Shown one piece after another: positions 47,529 through 58,879 of a stretch of 64,000 bases of DNA (its first letter is position 1; each line of letters begins with the position of its first letter). The translations under genes and the position numbers were made by a program. Under the pieces are notes generated by a model. It did not search any database, was not told the origin of the DNA, and was given only the letters and a program-made list of their open reading frames with translations. The DNA comes from Muscardinus avellanarius (taxonomy: Eukaryota > Chordata > Mammalia > Rodentia > Gliridae). Where the stretch lies: contig OY726558.1 in assembly GCA_963383645.1 (NCBI GenBank), positions 182,521,634 to 182,585,633 on the forward strand. Direction: 5' to 3'.

Positions 47529-47984
47529 GGAAGTTACATTGTATTGGCTATAAGCACCATTATATGCAGAAAAAGAACTGTAGGCTTCCCTTCCAAGTAG
47601 GTTTTTTATAAAAAGAAGCCCATAAAGTACATTTGCTTTCTGAACAAATAGGGTTTCTCTCTTCAGCCAAGCACTATGATGACCACAAGCCTCAGATTCC
47701 GATGATTATTTAGTTCCCTTTTCTCACTAGGTGTGACTCTTGGATAAGTTACAATAACATCTAAGAGGGTTATTCATTTGCTGGCAAATCCTATTACACA
47801 TTAAGCACCAACCCAAGTGTCATTTCCACAGGGTCAAGGTGAAAGTTTAATTGTATCAAAATTATAGAGTGCCAGTTTCAGCATTGACAGTCAATAATGA
47901 AGTATGCAGCTCATTTGCAGTCTCATTCCATCAAGGGTGATGCCTTTAGACCTGTACTGTTTGCCTCTCCTTTGTATTATAGGA

Positions 47985-48205
47985 ACATGGCTGAGAGCCC
48001 TCTTTGGAGTTGGACTATTAGGGGACAGGTCACAGTTTTGCCTCTGAATGTGGCAATTTATTTAACCTATCTCTGCCTTGAGATTTTCATGATGTTATTT
48101 TAAAAATAAAAAAAAAAACGAATGGGAAAAAAAGCACTTGGAGCAGCTCATAACACAGAGTAAATGTAAAATATTAATTAGCTATTATTGTTAATTATTA
48201 TACTT
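47985..48205 (-). mobile_element. MIR SINE, antisense
   Basis: The plus strand shows the reverse-complement MIR order: 'ggagttggactattagggga', 'caatttatttaacctatctc', 'tgccttgagattttcatgat', then 'aaagcacttggagcagctca', 'agctattattgttaattatt'. Confidence 0.7.
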
Positions 48206-48394
48206 TTGTCACAAGATTGCTTTATTAACTATGCACATGAATCACTTCCCATCTGCTTTCTTCCTTGGTTTTGAGTTGTTTTTTCTGTCTTTACAGAACT
48301 ACTTAACATGAGGAATGGGCACTTTTAACAAATGAAAGAAAAAAGGATTTTGATTAGGGAAAAGCAATAGATGTATACCATAACTGCTTTTGAA

Positions 48395-48512
48395 AAAGAG
48401 AACAATTTGGATCCAGGGGAAGCTCACTGTTAGGTACATGTAAATCCTTATCATTCTGAACTACTACATTATGATGTGAAACTACAATGCACAAATAAAA
48501 ATTATATATATA
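48395..48512 (+). mobile_element. L1 3' UTR end fragment
   Basis: The segment 'tatgatgtgaaactacaatg' then 'cacaaataaaaattatat' parallels the terminal L1 sequence at 41390-41415 and 62870-62900. Short, 5'-truncated. Confidence 0.6.
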
Positions 48513-50821
48513 TATATGAATATGAAAAACGAAAGATAACAATTTGGAGTGGAGAGAAAATGCCATGCAACCTCATGATAAAGATGATAAGAACTTTGCT
48601 CTTTCAATCCCCTTCCATGCAATCACACTGATTCTTCATGGAAGGTCAAAATAGTCATTGCTCAACAAATACTGGTATGGGATGAAAAATGCAGGAGTTT
48701 ATGAGAACACACTGTGATAGAGGTTAGGCCAAGGACCCCACCCCCCCACCAAAGAGGAAAGTAATGGTAGCATTAGGGCAGCGCAAGAAAACAAACCAGA
48801 AAACTTCTTGAAGACTTTAGTTTTGATCACTTATCAGTTGTGTCTGAATCCTACAAGTATAAAATGTGAAATGCAAATATAAAATGTGCAACTCCATGGT
48901 GTTTTTGTATGTCTGATAAATGTTATCAATCGCAGAATACAATCATATTCTCTCTAGAAAAGAAAATCACATGAATATTCTCTAGAGAACATAGAATCTG
49001 AAGAAGAACATGCCAGAAAGGGTTAAAACATGCCATCGAAAGAAGGAAGATACCCAACTGATTTTGCATCAATGTAAAAAAAAAAAAATCCCAAGATAAA
49101 TGTTTCAAGATCACCAAACACTTATTTTTGTTTTAAATGATAGTAGGTAATGTGTCATTATACTTCTAAAGACAGGTACTTAATAAATGTCGTTTATAAG
49201 GGAATTTATTTAGTTTGCCTCTCAATGCAGGCAGAGCAATTGAAAAGTGGGATCTGATAACAATAATACAGATAGGGGTTGTATTTGTAGACATTCTGCT
49301 ACCTCTCAGATAGTAAGGCAAGTACTTTATTCTGCTAGGAGCATATCACAGTTTACCAAAGGAAGTCTGATGTTACCTAGGAATCCCCAATGAACATTTA
49401 TTCTCTACAGTAATTACCTCTGATTAGAAAAACAACAGTAAAACTCTTCATGTTCTTACCAAGGACGCATGTTGACAGCTCTCCCAGTGGGAATGGTCAG
49501 AATGGTGTTGAAATGATAACTGTTACTATAGACAGTGTGGCTATGTTTTATTTTAGAAAACACCAAAATCAAAAGGCTATGAGAAAGGAATTGTCCTAAT
49601 TCTATCAACCTGTTCTCAGGGATCTCATAACAAGGAACTAGTGTAAGTGCCAAAGATTGTTGCTGGTTGCGTTGTGGTTTTGGCTGTAGATTCTGACCAG
49701 TTGCAGCCATCTGTTCCACCAAACTGTTTTTTTTTTTAAGGATATAAAAAACAATTAGCAAGTCGGAATCCTATAGACCAAGCCAAGAAAATGTAATTGA
49801 GTTAAATTTCAGTGCAAAAAATAGGTTCAATTTAAATAAAAGCAGAAACAGAATAGAATTATTCAGAAGCCGTTGGAGGTCAAAACAACAACATTTCAGT
49901 GGTGGAAACTTTTCGAATAGAAGGTGGTGTCCTTTGACACGAAAAACTAGGTAGGTGATGAAAAGATGATGATACTAAAAAGAAAAAATAGAACATAGGC
50001 AATACAAAGGACAAGGTTAAAAATATAAACAAAGCTGCTTCTGTAGTATGCACATTGTGTTTCTCCAAACATATTGCAATGAAAAGTCTTAGAAGCAGGT
50101 TCAATAATGTCACTTATGAGTCATACCTCATGCTAAATAGAGAGACAGAATCATTGAAAACAAACTACTAAAATCTATCCAGTTTACAAGCCAATTATGA
50201 TGCTTAGTCTAAATCTGTGGGACAGGACATACATACAGGCTAGGAGTGACTGTGAGTCCTACACTGTTTGGGATGATGTATGCATGCTGAATGCTGAAGA
50301 AGAAACTTGAGGATGCAATAAGGAACATCTTAAGACAGTGCAAAGAATAAAAAAAAAAAAAAGCACAGCAGGGAGCAGCTATCCAAACAGATTCAGGAAT
50401 GACACAGAAGATACCCTTAAGCAAAGGTCTATTAGATGAAGCCAAAAGAAGAATAAATTCCAATGAACAAAGTACCAAAAATCCTTGCACCCATAAAGTA
50501 TGGAATGAGAAATTGGCTTAATGCATTTCTCAGATACTTTAATGTATATAAAAATGGGATCACTATCATTCTCTTTGAAATAAATAAGTTGTATTTAGAG
50601 AAGTTTTTTTCTTTTGATTAATACCATAAAAGATCTGTCCTTAAAAGCAAAGCAAAGTAAAACAAATAAAAATCCAAAGTACATAAAATCAGTCTTTCTG
50701 ATATTCCAAGAATAGGCCTAGTTTGGCTCCACATTATCAGTACAATGTACAAGTATAAAAATAATTTCTTCTTGTATGTGTATATAGCTGATTATACTAG
50801 ATACAATAGATATGAAAGAAG
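48513..50821. other. Unique AT-rich DNA
   Basis: No repeat family or gene recognised. Minus-strand frames of 93-101 codons (49761-49456, 50490-50209) have no recognisable domain and contain no coding signature beyond openness. Confidence 0.5.
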
Positions 50822-50959
50822 TACTTCATTGGTAAATCATATGATAATCTTCTCACCTGTAGTGAACAAGAAACTTCTTTTCTTATCACTAAAATGACTA
50901 AATATGTTCTTTTTATTAAACAGTGAATTTAGTAGTTCAGATCAACTTATTTATTAATA

Positions 50960-51158
50960 TATTGGTACTAGGGATTGAACACAGGAACATTTCTACTTCT
51001 GAGCTCTACCCTGGTGCTTTTCAATGCTTTTATATTGAAATAGGGTTAGACTAATAAGGGTCTCACTAAATTGTTGAGGCTGGCCTGGAACCTGTAATCC
51101 TGCTATCTCAATCTCCAAAATAATGGGATTCACAGGTATGTGTCATCATGCCCTGCTT
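50960..51158 (-). mobile_element. Dimeric B1-ID SINE, old (copy 1)
   Basis: Reverse-complemented ID-like tail (tggtactagggattgaacac), a decayed linker and the B1-like head (aacctgtaatcctgctatct), ending 'gtcatcatgccctgct'. Duplicated at 52269-52467. Confidence 0.88.
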
Positions 51159-51188
51159 ACTTTTGCATTTTAAATATGTATAACAACT

Positions 51189-51419
51189 AAGGTGGGCCTG
51201 GTGGCACACACTTGTAATCCCCCCGCCCCCCAGCTTGAGAGGCAGAGACAGGAGGATCCATCCAGCAAGTTCAAAGTCAGCCTCTCTGGCTTAAGAGACC
51301 CTGTTTCCAAATAAAAATAATATAAAATAGGTCTTGGAGTGTACCCCAGAAGTAGAAGGGTTTCCAAGAACCCCAGTACCACCCAAAATAAATAAATACA
51401 TAAATAAATACATAAATGA
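51189..51419 (+). mobile_element. Dimeric SINE, hairpin subtype (copy 1)
   Basis: The head 'ggtgggcctggtggcacac' has an odd C-rich insert (ccccccgccccccagc), then the tail (tcttggagtgtaccccagaa) and a (TAAA)n/CATA tail. A perfect 15-bp target-site duplication (atatgtataacaact) lies at 51174-51188 and 51420-51434. Confidence 0.93.
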
Positions 51420-51761
51420 ATATGTATAACAACTCAAAGCTTTTCAGTACCATGGCACAGCATGCATAGATGTCTATTCATTAGATTTCCAAGCCCACAA
51501 CCAAATTCTAAAAGACTGTGCCAAGCTGAAAACAAATTGCATAGTATAGGTCACCATTGTAATTACATTTTAAAAAGTATAGTTAAATCCTAAATGAGTT
51601 ACCGGTATGCTAACTAATAAAGTGTGTTGGATAATATATGATAATGAGGACTTCAATCTTTTATCTTCCATGTTTCTGCAATTTAGGAATATATTTGTCT
51701 CAATACAACACTTTATCCTTAGAATTTTTGCAATTATCATGCCTCTTATAAGTCACCCTTT

Positions 51762-51764
<3 letters not shown>

Positions 51765-51812
<48 letters not shown>

Positions 51813-51999
51813 TTTTTGGTGGTACTGGGGATCCTGGAAGCCCTTCTACCTCCTGGCTACACTCCCAGACCTATTTTATACTTTTTTTAATTTGGAAACA
51901 GGGTCTCCTAAGCCAGCACAGCTGGCTTGGAACCTGCGCAATCCTCCTGTCTCTGCCTCCCAAGCGCGGGGATTACAAGTGTGCACCACCATGCCAGCT
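51765..51999 (-). mobile_element. Dimeric SINE, hairpin subtype, with (TTTA)n tail (copy 1)
   Basis: A long (TTTA)n tract, then the reverse-complemented tail (gtactggggatcctggaagc), inverted repeat (gccagcacagctggc) and a head ending 'gtgcaccaccatgccagct'. A perfect 15-bp target-site duplication (aagtcacccttttta) lies at 51750-51764 and 52000-52014. Confidence 0.95.
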
Positions 52000-52268
52000 A
52001 AGTCACCCTTTTTAGAGACTAATCCAAATTACATAATGAAACTTTTCACTTAAACGTTTTTAGCTTCTTCGGTTCTCTGTATATTCTAGATATTAGTCCT
52101 CTATTGGAGGAATACTTCATTGGTAAATCATATGATAATCTTCTCACCTGTAGTGAACAAGAAAATATCAAGCTGATGACAACTTCTTTTCTTATCACTA
52201 AAATGACTAAATATGTTCTTTTTATTAAACAGTGAATTTAGTAGTTCAGATCAACTTATTTATTAATA

Positions 52269-52467
52269 TATTGGTACTAGGGATTGAACACAGGAACATT
52301 TCTACTTCTGAGCTCTACCCTGGTGCTTTTCAATGCTTTTATATTGAAATAGGGTTAGACTAATAAGGGTCTCACTAAATTGTTGAGGCTGGCCTGGAAC
52401 CTGTAATCCTGCTATCTCAATCTCCAAAATAATGGGATTCACAGGTATGTGTCATCATGCCCTGCTT
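52269..52467 (-). mobile_element. Dimeric B1-ID SINE, old (copy 2)
   Basis: The duplicate of the SINE at 50960-51158, offset by 1309 bp. It is here through segmental copying, not through its own insertion. Confidence 0.88.
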
Positions 52468-52497
52468 ACTTTTGCATTTTAAATATGTATAACAACT

Positions 52498-52728
52498 AAG
52501 GTGGGCCTGGTGGCACACACTTGTAATCCCCCCGCCCCCCAGCTTGAGAGGCAGAGACAGGAGGATCCATCCGGCAAGTTCAAAGTCAGCCTCTCTGGCT
52601 TAAGAGACCCTGTTTCCAAATAAAAATAATATAAAATAGGTCTTGGAGTGTACCCCAGAAGTAGAAGGGTTTCCAAGAACCCCAGTACCACCCAAAATAA
52701 ATAAATACATAAATAAATACATAAATGA
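52498..52728 (+). mobile_element. Dimeric SINE, hairpin subtype (copy 2)
   Basis: The duplicate of 51189-51419 with its target-site duplications. One substitution (ccggcaag here, ccagcaag in copy 1). Confidence 0.92.
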
Positions 52729-53070
52729 ATATGTATAACAACTCAAAGCTTTTCAGTACCATGGCACAGCATGCATAGATGTCTATTCATTAGATTTCCA
52801 AGCCCACAACCAAATTCTAAAAGACTGTGCCAAGCTGAAAACAAATTGCATAGTATAGGTCACCATTGTAATTACATTTTAAAAAGTATAGTTAAATCCT
52901 AAATGAGTTACCGGTATGCTAACTAATAAAGTGTGTTGGATAATATATGATAATGAGGACTTCAATCTTTTATCTTCCATGTTTCTGCAATTTAGGAATA
53001 TATTTGTCTCAATACAACACTTTATCCTTAGAATTTTTGCAATTATCATGCCTCTTATAAGTCACCCTTT

Positions 53071-53073
<3 letters not shown>

Positions 53074-53121
<48 letters not shown>

Positions 53122-53308
53122 TTTTTGGTGGTACTGGGGATCCTGGAAGCCCTTCTACCTCCTGGCTACACTCCCAGACCTATTTTATACTTTTTTAAAT
53201 TTGGAAACAGGGTCTCCTAAGCCAGCACAGCTGGCTTGGAACCTGCGCAATCCTCCTGTCTCTGCCTCCCAAGCGCGGGGATTACAAGTGTGCACCACCA
53301 TGCCAGCT
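53074..53308 (-). mobile_element. Dimeric SINE, hairpin subtype (copy 2)
   Basis: The duplicate of 51765-51999 including target-site duplications. The (TTTA)n tract has the same length as in copy 1. One substitution in the linker. Confidence 0.93.
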
Positions 53309-53375
53309 AAGTCACCCTTTTTAGAGACTAATCCAAATTACATAATGAAACTTTTCACTTAAACGTTTTTAGCTT

Positions 53376-54733
53376 CTTCGGTTCTCTGTATATTCTAGAT
53401 ATTAGTCCTCTATTGGAGGAATACTTGACCAAAATTTTCTCCCATTCTGTCTGCTCTCTGTTGAAGTTTTTGCTATTTCCTTTGCTATACATGTGTTGAT
53501 CCACCTTTCAGATTCTTGTGCCTTTGGGGTCTTGTTGAGAAAGTTTTTAATCTGTGTCTCTGTGTTGAAGTGTTGGACCTATACCCTCCTTAAGGAGCCG
53601 CAAGGTTTCTGGTCTGATTTCCAAGTCCTTGATCCATCTTGAATTGACTCTTGTGCAGGGTGAGAAAGTGAGGTGTATTTCCATTGTTCTGCATATGGTT
53701 AAGTAGTTTTGCCGACATCATTTGTGGAAGAGGCTATATTTTTTCCAGTAGATGTTTTTGGCCGCTGTGTCAGAAATCAATTGGCCATAAGTGTGCAGAT
53801 TTGTTTCTTTGTCAAATAACCCAATCAGTAAATGGGCAAGTGAGTTAAATATATACTTCACAAAACAAGAAATTCAAATGGCCAATGAATCTATAAAAAA
53901 ATGCTCAGCATCATTAGCAATCAGAGAGATGCAAATCAAAACTAGCCTGAGATTTTACCTAATTCCAAATAGAATGCCAATTATTAAAAAGTCAAACAAC
54001 TAATGCTGGTGAGGATATAGTAGAGAAGTAGAAACTATTATGTTGATTGTGAAATACTACAACCACTTTAAAAAACAGTAGGGAGGATTCTCAAAAGAAT
54101 GGGAACGAATCTACCATATTATCCAGCAATACCACTTCTGGGTATCTACCCAAAAGAATGGAAACCAAATTACCAAACTAATGCGTGCATATCTATGTTC
54201 ATGGCTACACAATTCACTATTGATAAACTGTGGAACCAGCCAAGATGTCAATCAACAGATGAATGGATTATAAAACTACTGGATATATAAATAATAGAAT
54301 TCTACTCAGTCATAAAGAAGAACACAATTATGTAATTTACAGGGAAATGGGTGGAAATGGAGAACATTATGCTAAGTGAGGTTAGTCAGTCACAAAAAGT
54401 AAGAATTTGAATGCTCTCCTTAATATGTAGAAGCTAGAGAGAAAAAGTGATAGGAGGAACTCTAGACAAAGAAGGAGAAACAATAGATGAGCAAATAAGG
54501 CAAACTAACCTAGGGATATGGGAGAGTGGAAGAGGGAAATTCCCTAATGTACATGATGTACATTCAAAAATATATCAATCACTAAGCCAAACGTGAGAAA
54601 GAGGGAAGGGGAGGGATTGGGGTGGGAATTGGGAAAAGGCTAAATGAGTGATGTGTGCATGTATGTCTTTACCATCTTGTACCTCATTAAGATATATAAC
54701 TACAGAGCACCAATAAAAAATTTAATTAAAAAA
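53376..54733 (+). mobile_element. Twin-primed (5'-inverted) L1
   Basis: The right part (about 53806-54733) is L1 ORF2 3' end and 3' UTR in sense. It includes a frame at 54099-54290 with 'AIPLLGIYPKEWKPN' and ends in an A-rich tail. The left part (53376-53805) is the immediately upstream ORF2 region inverted. A 9-bp target-site duplication (ttttagctt) lies at 53367-53375 and 54734-54742. The two parts meet at neighbouring L1 positions, the signature of twin priming. Not coding-competent. Confidence 0.9.
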
Positions 54734-54846
54734 TTTTAGCTTAATATTTCCCTAAAAGTGTTTCTGTGTCAAACCAAATAAAAGAAAATAAAAATGAAAG
54801 AAAAAGAAGACACATCAAAATGAAAGAAAAACATAAGAAACTGTTT

Positions 54847-54847
<1 letters not shown>

Positions 54848-54879
<32 letters not shown>

Positions 54880-55106
54880 GTTTTACTTTGTTTTTTTGTT
54901 TTTTTGTTTTTTGTTTTTATTTTTGGTGGTACTGGGGTTCCCGAAAACCCTTCTACTTCCAGGCTACACTCCCAGTACCTATTTTTATACTTTTTTATTT
55001 GGAAACAGGGTCTCTTAGGCCAGCGTGGCTGGCTTCAAACTTGCGTGATCCTCCTGTCTCTGCCTCCCAAGTGCAGGCATTACAAGAGTGCACCATCACA
55101 CCTGGC
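54848..55106 (-). mobile_element. Dimeric SINE, hairpin subtype, with (TTG)n tail
   Basis: A (TTG)n and T/G-rich tail (54848-54925), the reverse-complemented tail part (ggtggtactggggttcccg), inverted repeat (gccagcgtggctggc) and a head ending 'gtgcaccatcacacctggc'. A target-site duplication of about 14 bp with differences (taagaaact/taagaaatt) lies at 54834-54847 and 55107-55120. Confidence 0.92.
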
Positions 55107-55900
55107 TAAGAAATTCTTTTAGAAGAAATTTATGTTTAAATATTTTAATATACTATTTTGTGATTCTTTGAAGTTTTCTTGTCAAGTTCACTTTTGAGGC
55201 AAATCTATCTTTTGCACAGAAACTTTATTTCCTTGTTTCTATTAATCTTATTCTTGAATTTGGGTCTTAGCATATTGCAACAATCTTATAAAACAAGATT
55301 TATTTCTTCATCTGAGAGTTAACCCCAAGAAACATATTTAAAAAACATTTTGAATTCTAGGGCTTTGGTGGCTCAAATGTATTAAGAAGAATCTCTGCTT
55401 ATTCCTAAGTGTATAAAATTGTTAGTTATTTTATTTGTTGTGATACCAGATAACTGCTGGCAAATAGAAATAACTACGCGCTATTTTCAATCTCCTTGCT
55501 ATTAATAGCCTCTTAGTGTTCTTAATATTTCAATAATATTTGATAACTATTTTATTATATCAAACAATAGTTTTTTTTCTTACCAGGACTAATTTACTGT
55601 GAGTTACTTTCTTTATTATGATATTTTTGAAAGGATATGACCAATTAAATTACACATAATAAAATAAAAATTTGATTTATAATTGAAAAGATTTAATCAT
55701 CAGATTTAAAATTGAATATAAGTAAGCTTGAGTATAAAATTAATCTATAGTATATAAACTAACAGAGACACAAAATAATTTTGTTGGGTCTAGACTCAAT
55801 TCTCCCCAATTTTATACTTGTTTTTATTTACATGGCCACCAACCCACACTAAGCCAGCCCACCTTTAAACCTTTAGATTTTACTCAGAAAAAGAATTCCT
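55107..55900. other. Unique AT-rich DNA
   Basis: Nothing recognised. Confidence 0.5.
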
Positions 55901-56945
55901 ATAATATCTAGGATAAAATCCAAACTATTCACTCTGATCTACAAATAAACTCTACATGTTTTGGCTTATCTGCTTTTAAACTCGTTTCCTAGTATTTTTT
56001 GTTCCTTACTGTAACCTAATTCTTTCTTTTCTTCCCCAAAAGATGCAGGTTTTTCTTTTATTGGGTTCTTCTCTATGAAATTAAAATCAGATTATAGAAT
56101 GATGAGCATGGTATAAAGAGTTTTGTTAAGTCAAGGAAAGATAGAAGACAAAAATAGCTCTTCACATGCAAGGGAGAGAGTTCCCCAAAAGAAAGTAATC
56201 ATTGAAGTTCTTGGGGGTGAGCTTTTATTCCTTCTAGTGGGCCCCCATCTGCTGTTTTGTAATTGGCCAGTACTGGGACTTGAGGATGCAACATCTTTGT
56301 CCCAGTTTCAACACTTGATATCTCTATTCCAAAGGTCACTGGACTCTTCTTATCTTGTGGCCACTACCCTCCTGCTCCCTCATCATTTTTCCTCTGACCA
56401 CTTTTGGAGCTGAAGTTTTGTATTAAATGTCACTGTTATCACTGTATCTATTAACCTTCCCTATTTTTGTTCTGTATGGCTTCTTCTAACAGATGGCTTC
56501 TTCTAACCCTTTCTATTCTGAGGTCCTCTGCACTGCCTCATTATGGTTTTCAACCATGCATGCCTCCTTTCTGTTGATCAATCATCCCATTTCTTCCACC
56601 GAACATCTTTGCATCCTTTTTATTGAAGTATTCTTCACCCCTAACAGCCACCACTTTCTTTTCTTCTCTACTCTAAAGTCACCTTTTGAGGCAGTGTTTT
56701 GCTATACTTCTCAACGACTGCTGCAACTACCAAATCATCTTCTATCACATATCTCTTTGTTTTTTCTTAATAGTCTTATTTAAAAGTCTCTAAAACTACA
56801 TTATTATTTATTTATTTGTTAATTACATGATTCCCACCCCAGAAGAAAGGAACTGTATGTTTTTCTCACTACTATATCCCTTTTGCTAGTACAGTGTCTG
56901 CTATATTATTGCTCAGTAAATATTTGTTAAATGAATCGTTTAGCA
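55901..56945 (+). mobile_element. L2 LINE relic (discontinuous)
   Basis: Two ends are recognisable: 'taggataaaatccaaactat' to 'cttatctgcttttaaactcg' (55908-55985), and the 3' end 'ccagaagaaaggaactgtat' to 'ctcagtaaatatttgttaaa' (56839-56936). The middle is C/T-rich and partly L2-like but may include unrelated sequence. Confidence 0.55.
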
Positions 56946-57059
56946 TAGTAAAACAAACTGGAATTTAGGGTATGGTCTTGGAGAAACTATATAAATGATT
57001 ATATGAATTAAAAAAAAGAACATTAAAAAAGGGCAATGAGGATTCAGGGTACAAAAAAG

Positions 57060-57172
57060 GAAATTCTCAATTCCTTATTAAAATGCATAGAGAATGTGTG
57101 CATGTATGTCTCCACAAGTCTTTGATCCTATTAAGATGTATGACTACAACGCACCAATAAAAAATTTAAAAA
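57060..57172 (+). mobile_element. L1 3' terminal fragment
   Basis: The order 'gtgtgcatgtatgtctccac', 'ctattaagatgtatgactac', 'aacgcaccaataaaaaattt' equals the end of the L1 at 54640-54725. About 110 bp remain. Confidence 0.8.
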
Positions 57173-57493
57173 TTCAGAGAGTAATAAAAATATTAACATG
57201 TTGGGACATAATTTTCCTTATATTGTTTATAATGCTACATTACTTATGGCAACTTTTTTCCCTTTCACTCTTTTTTCAAATTTATTTGTTTGGGAATGGA
57301 CTTAGCAAAAAAAAAAAAAAAGTAGTATCTCCACTTGGGATACAGGAAAGATTTATTTTACCTCTATCTCAGGAGTTTTGTATCTTCTTCCAGCATATAT
57401 AAACCTGTGGCAGCCTAACATGCTAGCTTAAAAGCTAGGTACATTTTCATAGCTTTCACAGTTCTCAGATACCAGTAAACTATGCTGCTGTCA

Positions 57494-57566
57494 AAAGAAA
57501 GGAAGGAAGAAAGGGAAGGAGGAAGAAAGGAAGGAATGAGGGAAGGAAGGAAAAAGGAAAGATACA
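57494..57566. repeat. GGAA-rich polypurine tract
   Basis: About 70 bp of pure purine on the plus strand built from GGAA, GAAA and GGAAG units, with only one pyrimidine interruption. Confidence 0.92.
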
Positions 57567-57616
57567 GTTAAATCCAATGGAAATTATCATTAGAAATGCC
57601 ATGGGTTCAATGGCTT

Positions 57617-57845
57617 TATTTACTTATTTTTTTTTTAATTTTTATTTTTTTGTGGTACTGGGGTTCCTGGAAGCCCTTCTACCTCCGGGATACACTCCCA
57701 CGGGCTACACTCCCAGACCTGTTTTTACTTTTTTTATGTGGAAACAGGGTCTCTTAAGCCAGCGAGGCTGGCTCCGAACCAGCGCGATCCTCCTGTCTCC
57801 GCCTCCCAAGCATGGGGATTACAAGCATGCGCCACCATGCCAGGC
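57617..57845 (-). mobile_element. Dimeric SINE, hairpin subtype
   Basis: A T-rich tail, a partly duplicated tail segment (gatacactcccacgggctac then actcccagacctg), a perfect inverted repeat (aagccagcgaggctggct) and a head ending 'gcatgcgccaccatgccagg'. A 10-bp target-site duplication with one mismatch (ttcaatggct/ctcaatggcc core) lies near 57607-57616 and 57846-57855. Confidence 0.92.
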
Positions 57846-57855
57846 TCAATGGCCT

Positions 57856-58440
57856 GGGTATCTTTCCAAAGGAGTTGAATTCAGAGAAATACAGCAACAC
57901 ATGCATACCTATGTTCACAGCAGCACAATTTGAAATAGCCAAAATATGGAACCAAACCAGACCACCATCAACAGATGAATGGATAGCAAAACTGTGGGAA
58001 ATACACACAATGGAATTCTATTCAGCCATAAAGAAGAACAAAATTATATCATTTGCATGAAGATGGAAAGCCCTGGAGAACATTATGTTAAGTGAGATCA
58101 GCCCAAGCACAGAAGGAGAAGGTACATATGTTTCCTCTAATATGCCCAAACTAGGAAACACAGAGGATACCAGTGGGACTCCAGATAATGGAGGGAAATA
58201 TCAGCAAAGTTTGAATGGAAAGATAGGAGAGGAGGAAGGCTTATCTTGATTAATGAGGGTCTACATCTGAATATGTGTAAAATTATGAATAAGACATGGT
58301 TAACCTAGACAACCATCTGTGGGAAGGGGGGAAAGAAAAAAGGGGGTGGGGGGAGAGGGCACCAAATATAGTTTGAATGTATACGATTTATGTTCAATAA
58401 AAAAATTGTTAAAAAAATAAAAAAAATTGCTGAAAAAAAA
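57856..58440 (+). mobile_element. 5'-truncated L1 3' end
   Basis: L1 ORF2 end ('gggtatctttccaaaggagt', 'acacacaatggaattctatt', 'cagccataaagaagaacaaa') is followed by the 3' UTR with a strong G-rich purine tract (58321-58359) and an A-rich end. The SINE just upstream probably inserted into it. Confidence 0.9.
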
Positions 58441-58879
58441 ATATGTCCCTGGGTTATCTATTCCCCACCACCAAAGACCCCGAATTCATATGCTGTTTGC
58501 AATACTCCTCTCAGCTTAGCTGAGGACCTTCTCTTTCCATTCCACTACTAACAATTTTTTAGATCATGATTGCTTTAAAAATATCTAACAAAGGATTATT
58601 CTAGGAATTCAATATGTCATTCTTATAAAACATTAACAACCATGTCTGCAGCATCACACGCACTATATACATCTTGTTAAATTTAAAGGAACATTAGATA
58701 TAATTCTTTAAGTAAAATCAAAATTTGAAACAAGAATAGAAATTCAAAAATTATTGGACTTTTGGAAAAGACATTTGAACTTTTTTCTCCCATTCTCTTG
58801 GCAAACACTCACTAAATATCCATAAAGTATGTAACTATGTCATGCATTTTTGTCTCTACAGAGATAGGAAGGTGACCTA
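58441..58879. other. Unique AT-rich DNA
   Basis: Nothing recognised. Confidence 0.5.

Larger units (their letters stand above)
50822..52112. repeat. Tandem duplication, copy 1 (1291 bp)
   Basis: This unit is repeated directly next door (52113-53421). It holds an old B1-ID SINE (50960-51158), a hairpin SINE (51189-51419), unique DNA, another hairpin SINE with a (TTTA)n tail (51765-51999), and the first roughly 50 bp of the L1 at 53376. By eye there are two substitutions between copies (near 51265 and 51888) and one 18-bp indel at about 50873 (present in copy 2, absent here). Confidence 0.95.
52113..53421. repeat. Tandem duplication, copy 2 (1309 bp)
   Basis: A direct repeat of 50822-52112. 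The pentamer TACTT occurs at the start of copy 1 (50822), at the junction (52113) and just after copy 2 (53422), which fits microhomology at the breakpoint. The L1 continues unbroken only from copy 2, so the duplication arose after the L1 inserted. Copies of the three SINEs lie at about 52269-52467, 52498-52728 and 53074-53308. Confidence 0.95.

Noticed and set aside
51607..52053. 148-codon open frame (and its copy at 52916-53362)
   Set aside because: It runs through the (TTTA)n tract and an antisense SINE. The same Trp/Leu-rich peptide pattern recurs wherever this SINE lies in that orientation (for example 57577, 54766, 40001). Not a gene.
53700..53830. A gene-like splice junction at the L1 inversion point
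   Set aside because: The abrupt change of strand in L1 sequence is fully explained by twin priming, with target-site duplications at the outer ends.
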